Shown one piece after another: positions 1 to 11,900 of a stretch of 64,000 bases of DNA (positions are counted from its first letter, which is position 1; every line of letters starts with the position of its first letter). The notes below the pieces were generated by a model. The model was not told the origin of the DNA, did no database searches, and saw nothing but the letters and a program-made list of their open reading frames with translations. The position numbers and the translations under genes are program-made. The DNA lies in contig NC_060024.1 in the NCBI RefSeq assembly GCF_021134715.1, positions 10,788,001 to 10,852,000 on the forward strand. The letters run 5' to 3'. Source of the stretch: Daphnia pulex. Lineage: Eukaryota; Arthropoda; Branchiopoda; Diplostraca; Daphniidae.

Positions 1-1294
1 GAATTTTCCCGTTCCAATCCACTTCAATGATGATTGAGTAAGGCGGCAAGACCGGCAACAGAGTTTCAAAATTCATAACCTGACACAAAAAAGGAAAATT
101 GTGTTTGGGGTTTCTGCAATTTAAAAAATTTTACTCTTACGTAAGATGAGATTAAGCGAAGAACTGGAGCATCTACATAGTTAGAAGCCAGGTCAAATGG
201 AAACTTCAAAATATGCAAGAGGCGCACCGCAAGCTTTCTGAGCAATGGCTGGGTATACATAAACTCAAGTGGGTTAAATTCGCCAGGGATTCGCACAGTG
301 ACTAGGGCGACGAAAATGTTTCCTTCTGGACTTAAATTGAGATTATCCGGTGAACCAGGAATTCCATCCAAAAATATTTCCGTTGTTCCTGAAAAAAAAA
401 ATAAAGGCATATTTATTAAGTCTAAGCGCTCAATTAATTTTGAATTTAATTTACCTGCTTTAGGCCCGCTAATGAAATATTTGTGCATTCTGAATCGCAG
501 ACACTCTGCAAATACTATGTAGTCTTCATCTGGGGAGAGCAGTATTCCGTTTGTGAAGTGGATATTTTCTAGAAGAACTTTGTTTTCTTTCGTTTCCGGA
601 TTGAAGACCATAAGACGTCCAGACGGGGCACCAAGCATTTCACCAACAGATTCATCAAGATTATAATTGGTACTTGACACTGTATAAAAGATCTTTCCAT
701 CTTGAGCAGGTGCCACACTGTTGAAGGTTTTGGCCACTTTCCCATCTATGACTGTATCTTTGTCAACAAGGTTGGTAACTTGTCCTATTTTAATAAAAAG
801 TTTTTATTTCTTTACATTGAACTTCACTTTATTAATAAATTACCTGATTGAAAGTCAACTTTGAAGATACCCAAATAAGAATCTGCTGCAATTAGATGAC
901 CATTATTATCAAAACGTATGCCTAGAGGTCTTCCACAATTCTTTCCATCCCAATTTCCATCACATTTTTCACCAAACTTTGCAACAGGTTTCATTTTTTT
1001 TCCATTATCAAATATTTTCACAATTGCACCTCCTTGAAGAGTGGTGTAGAAGGTGTCTGGTTCAATGGGTGACACTTCAAAACATTCTGGTCCCACAATT
1101 TCACCTTCAAATAACTTCTCTGCTTTGGTTAGAGCGTAGTCTTTTGGATCAAGTGCCCCCTCAAATGCTAAAGGTGGAGTAGCAGTGAAAGGTTCCAAGT
1201 TCTGGTAGGGAGGAAGCCCTGGAATGAACAGGATGACAGCAAGAAAGACCGTTGTGTCAACAAACACTCTTATAAGATGTTTGGCTAAACCCAT
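1..1294 (-). CDS. APMAP/strictosidine-synthase-like protein, copy A (3' end outside window)
   Basis: Minus-strand exons are 844..1294, 455..784, 141..388 and 1..79, with the last one cut by the window edge. All junctions are GT-AG and the frame stays open. The start is the ATG at 1294, because a good acceptor (tttccag) lies just upstream and marks a 5'UTR intron. The protein opens with a hydrophobic signal-anchor at about residues 8-24 (VFLAVILFIPGLPPY). It then shows beta-propeller motifs of the strictosidine synthase/APMAP family: GRPLGIRFDNNGHLIAADSY, GAPSGRLMVFNPET, NGILLSPDEDYIVFAEC and GSPDNLNLSPEGNIFVALV. APMAP proteins are single-pass type II membrane proteins with arylesterase-like activity in mammals; the substrate here is unknown. 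Exons 2 and 3 have exactly the same lengths (330 and 248 nt) as those of the neighbouring copy B, so the pair is a tandem duplication. About 369 residues are visible. Confidence 0.9.
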
Positions 1295-1503
1295 GTTCAA
1301 TCTGGAAACGATGCAATGAATTCTCATTAGCCTCACATTCTATCTAGATATATAGCTTACTTACTATTGTAACATAACTAACATCTAGAAAATGTTAATG
1401 TTTCTCAAACGAAAACATATAGGAATGATAAATAATGTTGGAAATAATCGATCATAACTTGAAAATGGTATACAATCGTAATTTTTTAACTGAAATATTT
1501 TAC

Positions 1504-1641
1504 CTAGATTTCTTTATGGTACAATTATTAGCACTTCCCTAGTTCCTTCCCATCAATACGAGGAATCTTCCTCAATGCCTCAATGGATGAGCAGTTTTGA
1601 GAACCCTTAGATTCGGTTCGATCAACAGGTCCTTGCTCGCC
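1504..1641 (-). other. Orphan exon-like segment between the two APMAP-like genes
   Basis: On the minus strand this segment has an acceptor (tttaatag) before 1641 and a possible donor (GTAAAA) after 1504. It begins with an open frame of 37 codons ending in TAA at 1528 (GEQGPVDRTESKG...IDGKELGKC). It lies downstream of copy B's stop and upstream of copy A's start. It could be a 5'UTR exon of copy A, an alternative last exon of copy B, or a chance open frame. No homology is recognised. Confidence 0.3.
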
Positions 1642-1926
1642 CTATTAAATAGAAGTTTAAACCGGTATATTAAAATAACAACAGCCATCTCGTAGCAAGA
1701 TTCTGAACTGCAGTTTACATTTTAATTGACAGCAACGAAGTTGACAGTTTTAAAGAAAGAGATCGGAGAAAAATAAAATAAAACACCACCAACAAATGGG
1801 TTACAACCGGTTACATAACTTAACAAAAAAAAAAATCTCGGCTTAATGAAAACATTTCTGGCATAGTCGTTTGTTTGCTGCGAATATTTGTGATGAGGGA
1901 AAGAAAATCTGGCAACGGAACCAAGT

Positions 1927-3474
1927 TCACATTTTCAAATGTTTAGTTATTTGAGTCGAACTTGGCATCTTGATTCGAGCAAGGAAATCGTTAAAAGGAG
2001 ATCCTAGGTACATGTAACCATTCTAAAAAGAAAGCAAAAAAGATGTTTATTTGGGGATGTAACACATTTCTAGTCAACAGAATACTCACGACAATCTTGG
2101 CGTCACTAAATAAACGCTGGTCTGCAGAATTGGAATGCCAAGAATTTACAATCTTCCCCTCCCAATCTGCTTCAACGATAATTGAGTACGGGGGTAAAAC
2201 AGGCACCAATAGGTTTAAACTCATGACCTAAAAATAGAATAGCCTAAATTGTTTTCGTCTGAAGCAAACTAAAAAAAAATAACAATTGAGAGAATCAATA
2301 CTATATTACATGAGATCCAATCTGCCGAAAAAGAGGAAAATCGTAGAATTTTGATACCACATCAAACGGGAATTTCGCAAGATGCATTATTCGTATCGCG
2401 AGTTTTCTCAACCATGGATGATTAAACAATAATTCCAGTGGGTCAAATTCACCGGGAAGACGAACACTAACTAGTGCGATCAAAATATTCCCTTCAGGAC
2501 TCAAATTAAGATTATCTGGGGTTCCGGGAAGACCATCCAAAAATATCTCAGTAGTTCCTTGGGTAACGACAGAAACATTATTGTCTTTCTCTTAAGTCTG
2601 AAAATACAAAATACCTGTTTTAGGACCCCTAATGAAATACTTGTGCAGTCTGAATCGAAAACATTCTGCATAGATCACATAATCTTCTTCCGGAGACAGC
2701 AGTATACCGTTTGCGAAGTGAATGTTCTCCTGCAGAACTTTATTTTCATTCGTTTCCGGATTGAAGACCATAAGACGTCCAGACGGGGCACCAAGCATTT
2801 CGCCCAAAGCTTCGTCGAAAGGATAGTTTGTACTAGTCACAGTATAGTAAATCCTTCCATCCTTAGCAGGGGCCACTCCATTAAAAATCCTTGCCACTTT
2901 ACCCTCTATTACTGCATGTTTATGCACAAGATTTGAAACTTGTCCTGTTGGTACCACGACACAGAAGAATATTTATTTAAATCATCGATAGAAAAATATG
3001 GGTCTTAGTTCATTACGTACCTGAAGACTCACAGTCAACTTTGTAAATGCCCAAATAAGAATCTGCAACGATGAGATAACCATCTCTATCGAAACGAATC
3101 CCTAGAGGACGTCCGCAGTTGTTGACATCCCAACTCCCGGAACATTTATGACCCAACTTAGCAACTGTTTTCATTTGCGTGCCGTTTCCAAATATCTTTA
3201 TAATTGATCCTCCATGAAGAGTGGCATAAAAAACATTTGGATCAATGGGCGATACTTCCAGACTTTCTGGTCCCACAATTTCTCCGTCAAACAATTTTTC
3301 GGCTTTGGCAAGGGCATAGTCTTTCGGATCAAGCGCTCCTTCAAATGCTAAAGGTGGAGTAGGCGAGAAAGGCTCCAATTTACTGTAAGGTGGGAGCCCT
3401 GGAATGAACAGGATGACGCACAGGACGATGAAGGTGTTAATAAAAAACCTCTTCAGGTTTTTGGCTAAAACCAT
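1927..3474 (-). CDS. APMAP/strictosidine-synthase-like protein, copy B (complete)
   Basis: Five minus-strand exons (3021..3474, 2615..2944, 2310..2557, 2090..2227, 1927..2022) join in frame to give 421 aa, close to the usual 410-420 aa of animal APMAP. The ATG at 3474 is chosen because a 5'UTR acceptor (tttgcag) ends at 3482. A hydrophobic anchor (about residues 8-24, FIVLCVILFIPGLPPY) is followed by the strictosidine-synthase-like beta-propeller, with GRPLGIRFDRDGYLIVADSY, GAPSGRLMVFNPET, NGILLSPEEDYVIYAEC and GTPDNLNLSPEGNILIALV. The C-terminus (NGYMYLGSPFNDFLARIKM) matches the family pattern YLGS-x-x-x-F-x-x-R. Exon boundaries match copy A. The likely role is a membrane-anchored esterase/lactonase-like enzyme; the substrate cannot be read from the sequence. 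Confidence 0.93.
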
Positions 3475-3816
3475 ATTGAATCTGCAAATAAAGCAGAAAG
3501 CCAAGAGGTTTTCGCCAATAGATTAATTATTATTGATTTAACAGTGTTTGCTGATCCAATCATTAAAAAAATATTTGAGTAAAACAATCTGAAGCGGCTA
3601 GCAGGTAATTGTTGCTGGGTGAAAACTTAAAATAAAGTAAAATTTTGAAAATCTCTCTTATCATCTAACAGAGAAATTTACGTAAAAAAACTTACAACTA
3701 TGTCGGTCGGTCGATACGGTGTTTGCCGTTTGGCAGCAAACAGATATGTCACAAATTTAAAATTTGTGTGTCCAAGCAGTGAGCACAGTTGTTCGGTAGT
3801 TCATCGAGGAAAAAAG
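3475..3816 (-). other. 5' leader and leader intron of APMAP-like copy B
   Basis: A likely 5'UTR intron runs from a GTAAGT donor (exon end near 3696) to the acceptor at 3482-3483, about 213 nt. The non-coding first exon would lie at about 3696-3793, downstream of the minus-strand TATA box. No coding sequence is seen. Confidence 0.45.
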
Positions 3817-3824
3817 TTTATATA
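3817..3824 (-). promoter_or_regulatory. TATA box, probable promoter of APMAP-like copy B
   Basis: The minus strand reads TATATAAA in a GC-rich setting (CGCGCGTATATAAA). It sits about 30 nt upstream of a plausible start site near 3790 and about 120 nt upstream of the leader-exon donor. The spacing fits a core promoter for copy B. This is inferred; no transcript data were used. Confidence 0.45.
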
Positions 3825-4526
3825 CGCGCGGCGCTGCTGGTAATGGTTTGTACGTTGGATAGCGTCGCTTATCATAGACATTTGCAAACTATAGGTGACA
3901 TTTCACATTTATAAATAACAAACGCCTTGTTTACTTGGGAAAAAGCAATGGCTTGTTATCATACAGAATAGATATAAACGCTGTGCCACGATGATATTGC
4001 ATATGCAGTATGCACGACATGCATGTCCAAGGCCATCGTGTCATTTTTCTTTGTACCAACGTCATCGCTGAGGAACATGCCTTCCTTTCATCAACCTTGA
4101 TACACTACAAAATTTTATAAGATAATTCAGTTGCGCAAGCCACACAAAATATGATTTAAAATAAACGTACAGTCTTTTATCAGAGGCTCAGAGCCATTAA
4201 GGTTCTGCTTTAAGCCCTTAATGGCTCTGCTTTTACCCGTTTATACTAGAATAGCTGATCATTCTCGAATTAGGAAAATCTTACTTTTATTTATAAATGT
4301 ATTGCTTCTTGTTTAAAGCAGATTTTAAGTTTTGTTGTTGTCTGAGTTGTCTCTTGTCTGTGGAAAAGGGAAGGGGTACCTGCCAGAAAAAATAAATGAA
4401 AATCTGGCAACTTATTGTTAGAAACTACCATGCAGACTACAGACTACAGACGACAAAAACATATGTCATTCAAAAAATGTTATGTAAGTTATTGTAGAAA
4501 ATTATTACATGATCAAAATTCTAAAA
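3825..4526. other. Divergent intergenic region between APMAP-like copy B and CRY-DASH
   Basis: No coding sequence is seen. The stretch probably holds promoters for both divergent genes. It contains the perfect inverted repeat at 4189-4229 and a short direct repeat (CAGACTACAGACTACAGACGA) near 4434. Confidence 0.5.
4189..4229. repeat. Perfect 14-bp inverted repeat (hairpin)
   Basis: The arms CAGAGCCATTAAGG (4189-4202) and CCTTAATGGCTCTG (4216-4229) are exact reverse complements separated by 13 nt. It lies about 300 nt upstream of the CRY-DASH start. Function is unknown. Confidence 0.85.
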
Positions 4527-6360
4527 ATGTCGAATAGAGTAGCAATTTGTCTGTTCCGGAATGATCTAAGATACCACGATAATGAGGTGAGTATTTTCAA
4601 AAAACTTAAAAAATTTTACAGTTCTTTACGATTTGAAGTTTGACGCTTGCATATATTCTCTTTTCGAAAGGTATTAGCACTGGCTCATAAAAGTGCAGAC
4701 TTCGTTTTACCTTTGTACTGCTTTGATCCACGTCACTTTGAAGGAACACATCATTACAAATTTCCAAAGACTGGAATTTTCAGAACACAGTTTCTTTTGG
4801 AGAGTGTTGAAGACTTTCGCCAAACCCTTGTAAAACGTGGAAGCAACTTGATGATTGTTCATAGCAAACCAGAAGAAGCTTTACTCAAGATTTTCAAAAG
4901 TCTTATTGGACTTAAAGTAACCCTTATTTTACAGACAGAAGTAACAAAAGAAGAAACAGATGTTGAAAAATGTCTTCAGAAAATATGTCAAGAGATCAAA
5001 GCAAGCTACATCAATTGTTGGGGATCCACTTTGTACCACAAAGGAGATTTGCCCTTTCAAATTAATCATGTTCCTGACTCATACACAGGATTTCGAAAAG
5101 AGGTTGAAGAGAAGTTGAGAATCCGTCCAGAAATTTCTATGCCAGACAAGATGAAGCCAGTTCCTACTTTTGCACATGAAATTCCTTGGGGGAACCTCCC
5201 CACAATTGAAGCACTAAATTCTACTAAACCAATCCCAAATTCATCATCAGCTTTCCCTTTCAATGGAGGTGAAACTGCTGCATTACTCAGACTAAAATCC
5301 TACCTTTGGGATACAAATGCTGTGGCACAATACAAAGAAACAAGAAATGGACTCATTGGATCAGACTACTCAACGAAGTTCAGTCCTTGGCTGGCTCATG
5401 GATGCCTTAGTCCAAGAAGAATTCACTGGGAACTTGAAAAGTACGAATTGCAAAGAACTAAGAACCAATCGACTTATTGGGTTCGCTTCGAGCTACTTTG
5501 GCGAGACTATTTCAAATTCGTTTCAATGAAATATGGCGACAGGATATTTTACCCCAATGGAATGAAAGGCAGACGTCAACAGTGGAAGAAGGACATGGAA
5601 CTCTTTAAAGCATGGCAAAGTCCGATTTTTAGAATCTACTTCTTGTTATATTTAATTAAAGAAACTAAAATTAAGCTTTTATCTTAATCTCCTATAGTGG
5701 GAAAAACAGGAGTACCGTTTGTAGATGCAAACATGCGTGAACTGTTGGCAACCGGCTGGATGTCTAATCGAGGACGGCAGAATGTGGCTTCGTTTCTAGT
5801 CAAGGATTTACTTCTAGATTGGCGTTTAGGTGCGGAGTGGTTTGAATCGTTGCTTTTAGATCACGACGTTTGCAGTAATTATGGAAATTGGAACTACGTA
5901 GCAGGTACTTAACACGAAATCTTACGGAGAATATCTTGAGATAATTTTGATCGTTTTTGCTACGCAGGAATTGGGAACGACCCGAGGGAGAACCGAAAAT
6001 TCAACATGATCAAACAAAGTATGGACTATGATTTAGAGGGTAACTACATTCGTATGTGGGTGCCCGAATTGAGAGAAATACCTGGATCGAAAATTCACTC
6101 ACCTTGGATGCTGAGTTCTGGGGCACTTTCAGCAGCTAAGATCCGCCTCGGAGATAACTATCCCAATCCTGTTGTAGTTGCACCGGAATGGAGTCGTCAT
6201 CAAAAAGGGGGAAAGGTAAACGTTTTCTTCCTTTCATCTGGTTTGGGCCAGGCAATAAAAAATGTGTTTATCCATATAGGACTTCGGCCAAGGAAATCCT
6301 AAAGGAGGGACTCAACGGGGAATTGATTTCTATTTCAAAAATCCTGGGGGTCAAAAATAA
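4527..6360 (+). CDS. cry-DASH: Cryptochrome DASH (CRY-DASH photolyase family)
   Basis: Five plus-strand exons (4527..4586, 4671..5619, 5698..5904, 5968..6215, 6280..6360) join in frame to give 514 aa, the normal CRY-DASH length. The N-terminal photolyase alpha/beta domain begins at once ([20 protein letters not shown], then [11 protein letters not shown]). The FAD-binding domain shows [20 protein letters not shown] (about residues 240-260), [32 protein letters not shown] (from about 338), [12 protein letters not shown], and the DASH-typical [20 protein letters not shown]. The C-terminus ([12 protein letters not shown]) is also DASH-like. CRY-DASH proteins bind FAD and usually an antenna folate, and repair cyclobutane pyrimidine dimers, preferring single-stranded DNA. 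The donor at 5620 (GTCCGA) is weak but is required to restore W-Q-M-G-K-T-G. The gene diverges from APMAP-like copy B and converges on the ANKS3-like gene. Confidence 0.96.
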
Positions 6361-6361
6361 A
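6356..6361 (+). terminator. AATAAA overlapping the CRY-DASH stop codon
   Basis: The TAA stop (6358-6360) lies inside a canonical polyadenylation hexamer, AATAAA. If it is used, the 3'UTR would be only about 15-30 nt. Other A-rich signals downstream may be used instead. Confidence 0.4.
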
Positions 6362-6547
6362 AAGGTGTACTGTTTGAAAAGTGCAACGCACACAGAAATG
6401 AAGATTACCAGTTTCTGTTGCATTCCTGTTGGGTTATTCCAATTGAGATCTGTGTAAAATAACCATTGATGACTATACAAGGAAACTCTTACAATGAATC
6501 GTCGAACTACAAGTTAATCGAGAAAATTTCCTATGAAGTAAAATCTG

Positions 6548-6553
6548 TTTATT
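6548..6553 (-). terminator. Polyadenylation signal of the ANKS3-like gene
   Basis: The minus strand reads AATAAA about 98 nt after the stop codon at 6651, a normal position for 3'-end formation. It lies within the 290-bp gap between the two convergent stop codons. Confidence 0.5.
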
Positions 6554-6650
6554 AGTAATTCTTAATTCATGCATAAAACTTTTGGTACGGAAATTATAAA
6601 AATGAGTTATAAATATTAAAACACACGAAAGTAAGAAATAATTACCACTA

Positions 6651-8672
6651 CTAGTACTTTTTAAAAAACCTCTCTGCGCACTGCATTTGCTTGACTAGTT
6701 GATCAATGTACGCATTTCTCTTTCGTGTCGCACGTGGTGATCTGTTTGCACCCTGTAAATTGTGCAATCCTTCTACAATCCTGTTCATCTCCTCCCAAAT
6801 GGTTTTGAGTTCGATCAGGTCTTGCTTAACCACATACGTATTGACTAAAAATTCTTCGCCAATTTGGTAATAATTGCTTCTGGTCTGAAAGTATTCGATT
6901 GTCGACAAAAACTTCCTTCTCGCTCCCAACGAGTTGACCCCAATTTCGCGTAAATCCTGTTCATTCATGGTCAAAAATACCTAAAAAAGAATTAAACATT
7001 TATAATTTCTGTATGGTATGAATAACGTTTCTAATCGACTTTACCTGTAAATCAATATCTTGTTCTTCGAAGTGCATTTGGTATTTTGCGAGGCCTAAAT
7101 TGGCTAGGACGGAAGAGAGATCCCTAGGCAATTTTACTGACGAGTTTTCTTCGTAATTGCTTGTATCGTTACTGCCCATCGCGGGTTGACGCTGTTCACA
7201 AGCTGGTGACCAAGGACTTGGTAGGGTTTTCGAGATGTTGTTGATGACAGGCTTTGCAATAGATTTCTTGAAATGATTAGGACGGCAGTTAGTATTGTTG
7301 CCGTTAGGTGCAATAGCTTGTTTGAAGATCATCGAAGTGCCGGGCCATGCATTGAAAGGATTAAATGCATCTCTGACTGACTCTACACCTTCGGGACTGT
7401 AGCGCGTAACATCACCAGGCGATGGGAACCACTGAGTTTCGGGTACTACACCATCAACATCGTCGATAACCACATCAGGAATTGGGAGAGAACCGGGGAC
7501 AGACATTTCGGGAAACTCGGCAAATCTCTCGAAAAATGCAGTGTAGGGTGACTTTGGCTTGAATCTTGTCGGCACGGGAGCTAAAAGAAGATGATTGGGT
7601 TTAGTTTTCTTAGTGCTGTCTAACGGGATCAGGTTGAAGGGATTGCATTGTTGTTGATGTTGCTCTAGCTGTTCTCGTTGTTGCTGTTCAGAAATCAGGT
7701 TTGCAATTGGCGCGTAACCGTTTCGTAGGGCCACGTGATAGGCAGTGTCACCGCTAGATGTCCTCATGTTCACATCAACGCCTTTTTGAATAAGAGCGCG
7801 GGCGATGTTGTACTGCCCTGATTGAGATGCAATGTACAATGGGGTCTGCCCGTGAATCTCTTCTCTGAAATAATGAGATACGAATTAAGGATTTAGAAAA
7901 AAAACTGATGATTTAGTGCCAAAGTTATGTTTACCTAACATTAGGGTTTGCTCCATATTCAAGCAAGAGTTGGGCAGATTCTCCATGAGTAGCTTGAATA
8001 GCTAGCATGAGAGCTGTAAACTGGTCTTGGTCTCTCTCTTCTAGTAAAGCTCCATGCTGAATGTCAAACCAAAGTGAAATACAAATCAATTAGAACATAA
8101 AAGGAGTTTCTTACCATATAAGAACAGTAAGAAGCTATACCATAAGAAGTAGCTTGATTGTTTCTTCACTGCCACATAGGGCAGCCAACATGAGTGGTGT
8201 CTTGCCATTTGGATTCCTCATATTAACATTGGCTTTCATTTCAAGTAGATACAATACTGTTTCATTGTGACTGAACAGACTGGCGTACATGATTGCAGTC
8301 CAACTGCCACTGTTCCTCGAATCTGGGTCCACCTGACACCTAATACAGAAATAATACAGTTGTTAATAATGGGTTCATAGAAGTTAATGATAATGTAGTT
8401 CACCTTTCAACGAGGTGTCTAACACTTGAAGTGATTCCCAAACTTGCTGCAGTGTGGAGGTTGAAAGGCATCAAATCATCTTCGTGCAGGAGTTGGGTCA
8501 GTGTGCTCTCAAATTGATGATAAAATTCTGACTGTGCTTCATTTTCCTCGTAATCAGCCATAGCGTGACCCATGGGCGATGAGCTGAAGCGATCATTGTT
8601 TTCGGCTTCTACGTTACTGTCGAGTCTTAGTGGAGGCGGCTTGGCTTTGACTTTGGTTGGTTGACTCAGCAT
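6651..8672 (-). CDS. anks3: Ankyrin-repeat and SAM-domain protein, ANKS3-like
   Basis: Minus-strand exons 8404..8672, 8141..8339, 7935..8056, 7045..7864 and 6651..6980 join in frame to give 579 aa. The N-terminal third holds ankyrin repeats, recognisable as LHTAASLG, WTAIMYASLFSHNETVLYLL, GKTPLMLAALCGSEETIKLL, FTALMLAIQATHGESAQLLL, GQTPLYIASQSGQYNIARAL and GDTAYHVALRNGYAPIANLI. A Gln- and Pro-rich linker follows. A SAM domain at about residues 445-505 (LANLGLAKYQMHFEEQDIDL, then FLTMNEQDLREIGVNSLGAR) matches ANKS3, including the EEQDxDL core. A charged helix ends the protein. In vertebrates ANKS3 links ANKS6, NEK8 and BICC1 modules at the cilium by SAM polymerisation; a ciliary or RNA-regulatory role here is inferred. 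The SAM domain is split by an intron after DLQ. Confidence 0.93.
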
Positions 8673-8960
8673 TTTTGCACCGTCGAGTGGATAAAATGGA
8701 ACGGGAAAACTTTTTTGTGAAAAAAATAAAATACTCCAGACTTGTTAATAAGTTAAAATATCATCCAGCAAGACCTGCAATAAAAGAGTGAACAAAAAAA
8801 CGTTTTAACCCTCAGAGCATCACGTGAGATTTCTCGAGTCATTACCTCAAGCATCACCATGGTCAGCCTCAGCCCAGATCTCTTCCTCCTTAAAGAAAAC
8901 AGCTGATAATCTGTAAATCGATCCTGATTGACCTGTCAAAATTGATCGATACTTGAAAAA
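8673..8960 (-). other. 5' leader of the ANKS3-like gene with intron and short upstream ORF
   Basis: On the minus strand a leader exon ends at 8846 with donor GTAATG, and the next exon starts at 8774 after acceptor ATTGCAG (intron about 71 nt). The leader holds ATG GTG ATG CTT GAG just before the donor. After splicing it continues VLLDDILTY and stops, giving a 14-codon upstream ORF ahead of the main ATG at 8672. The start of transcription was not located. Confidence 0.4.
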
Positions 8961-11900
8961 CTAGTTTTTTGGGGGGGAAATTTTCAAAAGCTATTAAAAT
9001 TATAAAAGCTAGGCTATTTCATCGATCTATAATTTTTAAAAAACTTCCGATGTCGATCATCGTTTCACAAACAACGTTTATTTATTTACACGTTATGCTC
9101 AAATAGCATTTGTTGTACGATGATTAAATTCATTATAGAGCATACGTGAGCTGGGGCCTGGGGGCATGATTTTCCAAAACACATTTGAAGCTCACAGTAA
9201 ATATATCCTGTTTAATCTCGTGAAACTCGCACAGAGAGAGGATTGCTGGGATGGACGGACTAATAATCAAACGAGAGGAATCGTGACTTGGTGTAAAACA
9301 AAACAAGTCATACTCGAAATCAACCATGCAATCATTAATTCCAGCAGTCGTCAATGATGACTTTTTCATTTTTTTTCTTAAAAAAAAAAAACAACCAACG
9401 AACCAAATATTTCCAATAACAATTTCGGATATTTGGGTTTAACTATTCCATGCACAAAAGATATGTGATAAGTAGATTTCTGCCATGAAAGCCTCTCTTT
9501 TCTTTTCCACTCTGCGCTATCCACGTTTTTATTGGAGACTCTTAAAGGATTTCGCCCCGGAGAGAAAAGTGTTTCTTCTAACCCCTCTGTTGTTTCTTTG
9601 CCTTTTTTTTCTTCTCTCTTAAGATTCCCCCTTAATACCTATCTTATTTCAATCCCTGGCGGTATAAGGGCTCCCCCCTTTGCCCTTTTTGGCTACATAT
9701 ATGTAACAGGAGGTGTCTAATTTGTTTTTCTTCCTTTTTTTTTCTTTCTTTGTCCCTTATAATTCTGGAGCTCTAATGACGGTTGGGACCCAGTTCGCGC
9801 ATTGCTGTCCTGTGTACACACATATCCCGCCCCCCTTTGAACCCAGCCGGTCAGTTCTTTTTTAAAAAAATAAAAAGGGAAAAGAAGTCGAGAAATATGG
9901 GATGGAAAAGCCGACAATCCCTGACAAAGTTGAGCGGTACCGAAAACAACAGCTCAAATCACCAAATGTTTTTTGTTGGTTGCCAAAGTAGGAAAAGACT
10001 TTTTTGGCGACGTGTACCATAGCAGCTAATAATAATTTCTAGATATATCTTTAAATGGAATTGGAAAATAAATTCCTGCTGGACGTTACCGGTTTAGAAA
10101 AAAACTGTTCAATCAAGCGGACGTAATTCTCCGTTTATTTGATGTCATCGACAATATCCGTCCGCCCCATAAAACGTAATTAAGACCAACTTGTTTTCAA
10201 AACATGGAACATTTGTAACGTTCATTTCTGTTTTTATCATTCGCTTAGATATAATGCTTAATGGTGCATTGCTGCTGCTGGATGCGGTCAAGACGGCCGG
10301 GCGTTTCTATCATTTAACTTACGTACATTATATCTCTATATATAATACACACGGAGGAATGTCGTGGTACGTTGCGGGCCGTGTCAAATATTTATTGGGA
10401 AAGAAGAAGAAGAAACAAGTGAGACGTCGCGTGCATTTTATTCCGCTCGACTACTGTTGTGTGCTCTTGGCTGCTGGCTGGGAACCGTAAATACCACACC
10501 AGAAAGGGTGTGGGGAGGGGGGGGGGGGAACCCACCGCCGATTATATGACGTGTAATGGGCCCCAGCCACTATCTACCTGGGCAGAGAGCGACATACGGG
10601 TTGGTGGCATGTAACAAAACCACCGGCAGCCCTTTTTTTTCTCTCTTCTTCTTTCCATCGTTATTCTTCAATGAACATGGACAGTAGTCACAGGATGCGC
10701 ACTGTATAACACATATCCTTGTCCGTTTCTCTCTCTGTGTGTGTATATAGTATCGGTTGGAAAACCATTATCAAAACTTTAACCCTCCGAAAGAACAAGT
10801 TGCCTTTTTTTCTTCTGGGCAAGGCTATACGCCCCCGTTATTATTATTATATCCTCTTCTCCTTCTCCTTATACAAGCGCAGGCTAAACTATAGTCAAAC
10901 CGGTAGAGGACACTCGAAAACCCACGGCGAAAGAGAAATAAAAGAAAAACCCAATCTACCTTGGCCAATGCCCAATGCCAGCTAAGATCTATTGTATTAT
11001 ATTCCGTCTATAAACATAAGAGTTTAGTGGCAGTGAGAAGGGTTGGGTGGTAGTGGGGGGGAAAACCCCAGTAGCATCGAGTCGCTACAGAAAAATATGA
11101 GAACTGCATATAGGAGCAATTACCGGTTATAAATGTGAGTAGGAGCCGACAGTTTACCACCGCGCGGTCTCTCCTCATGGCCAGCGCAGCCAGAAGAGAG
11201 CGAAAAAAAGGATATGAGAGTCCAACACATTTTTTTTACAATAAGAGAGAGAGAGATCGACATGCATAGTACTGCATGAACTAGCCTTGTGTGTGTGTTT
11301 ATCTTTGTGTATAGGATAGATACATCTACGACAATATACAAAACAATTTGTTGTACACGTTTCAAAGGTTGCCTTACTTCTTCTTCTTCTTCCTCAATTG
11401 AGCCATCATATACAAATAAAAATCATCGAGCCGTTGCTGGCCAGCAAAACATATTCCATGTTACCGAAAAGAAAAAAAACTTCAAACAGAAAATATTATG
11501 TATATAATAACCTGCTGGCTGCCCGTTTCGTTTCTTCTTCTTCTTTTTTTTCCAATTTCGTTTTACCACATCATCACGTGCATGGTCGGTCACTGCTGCA
11601 GCGCACCAAAAAAGTTATTTCACAAGCCGCTCATTCCTCTACTCTCTATATCGTCATATATAAAACATAACGTTTATATTATTCCAAAGGGGATGGTATA
11701 AGAAAGAAAAAACCTTGTGGGGATTTGTTGAGAATTTTTCTAACAGCGCTGTGTGATTTGCCTTTTATAGGCGGCTGGCTGCTGTTCACAGTTTATCCGA
11801 CGATCGAATTTCATGCGCTCATCTCTATATCCTCTCTCTCTGTGAATTGATCAGACATAAAAAGAGAAGAAGCTGAAAAGAATATATTAGAACGAGAAGA

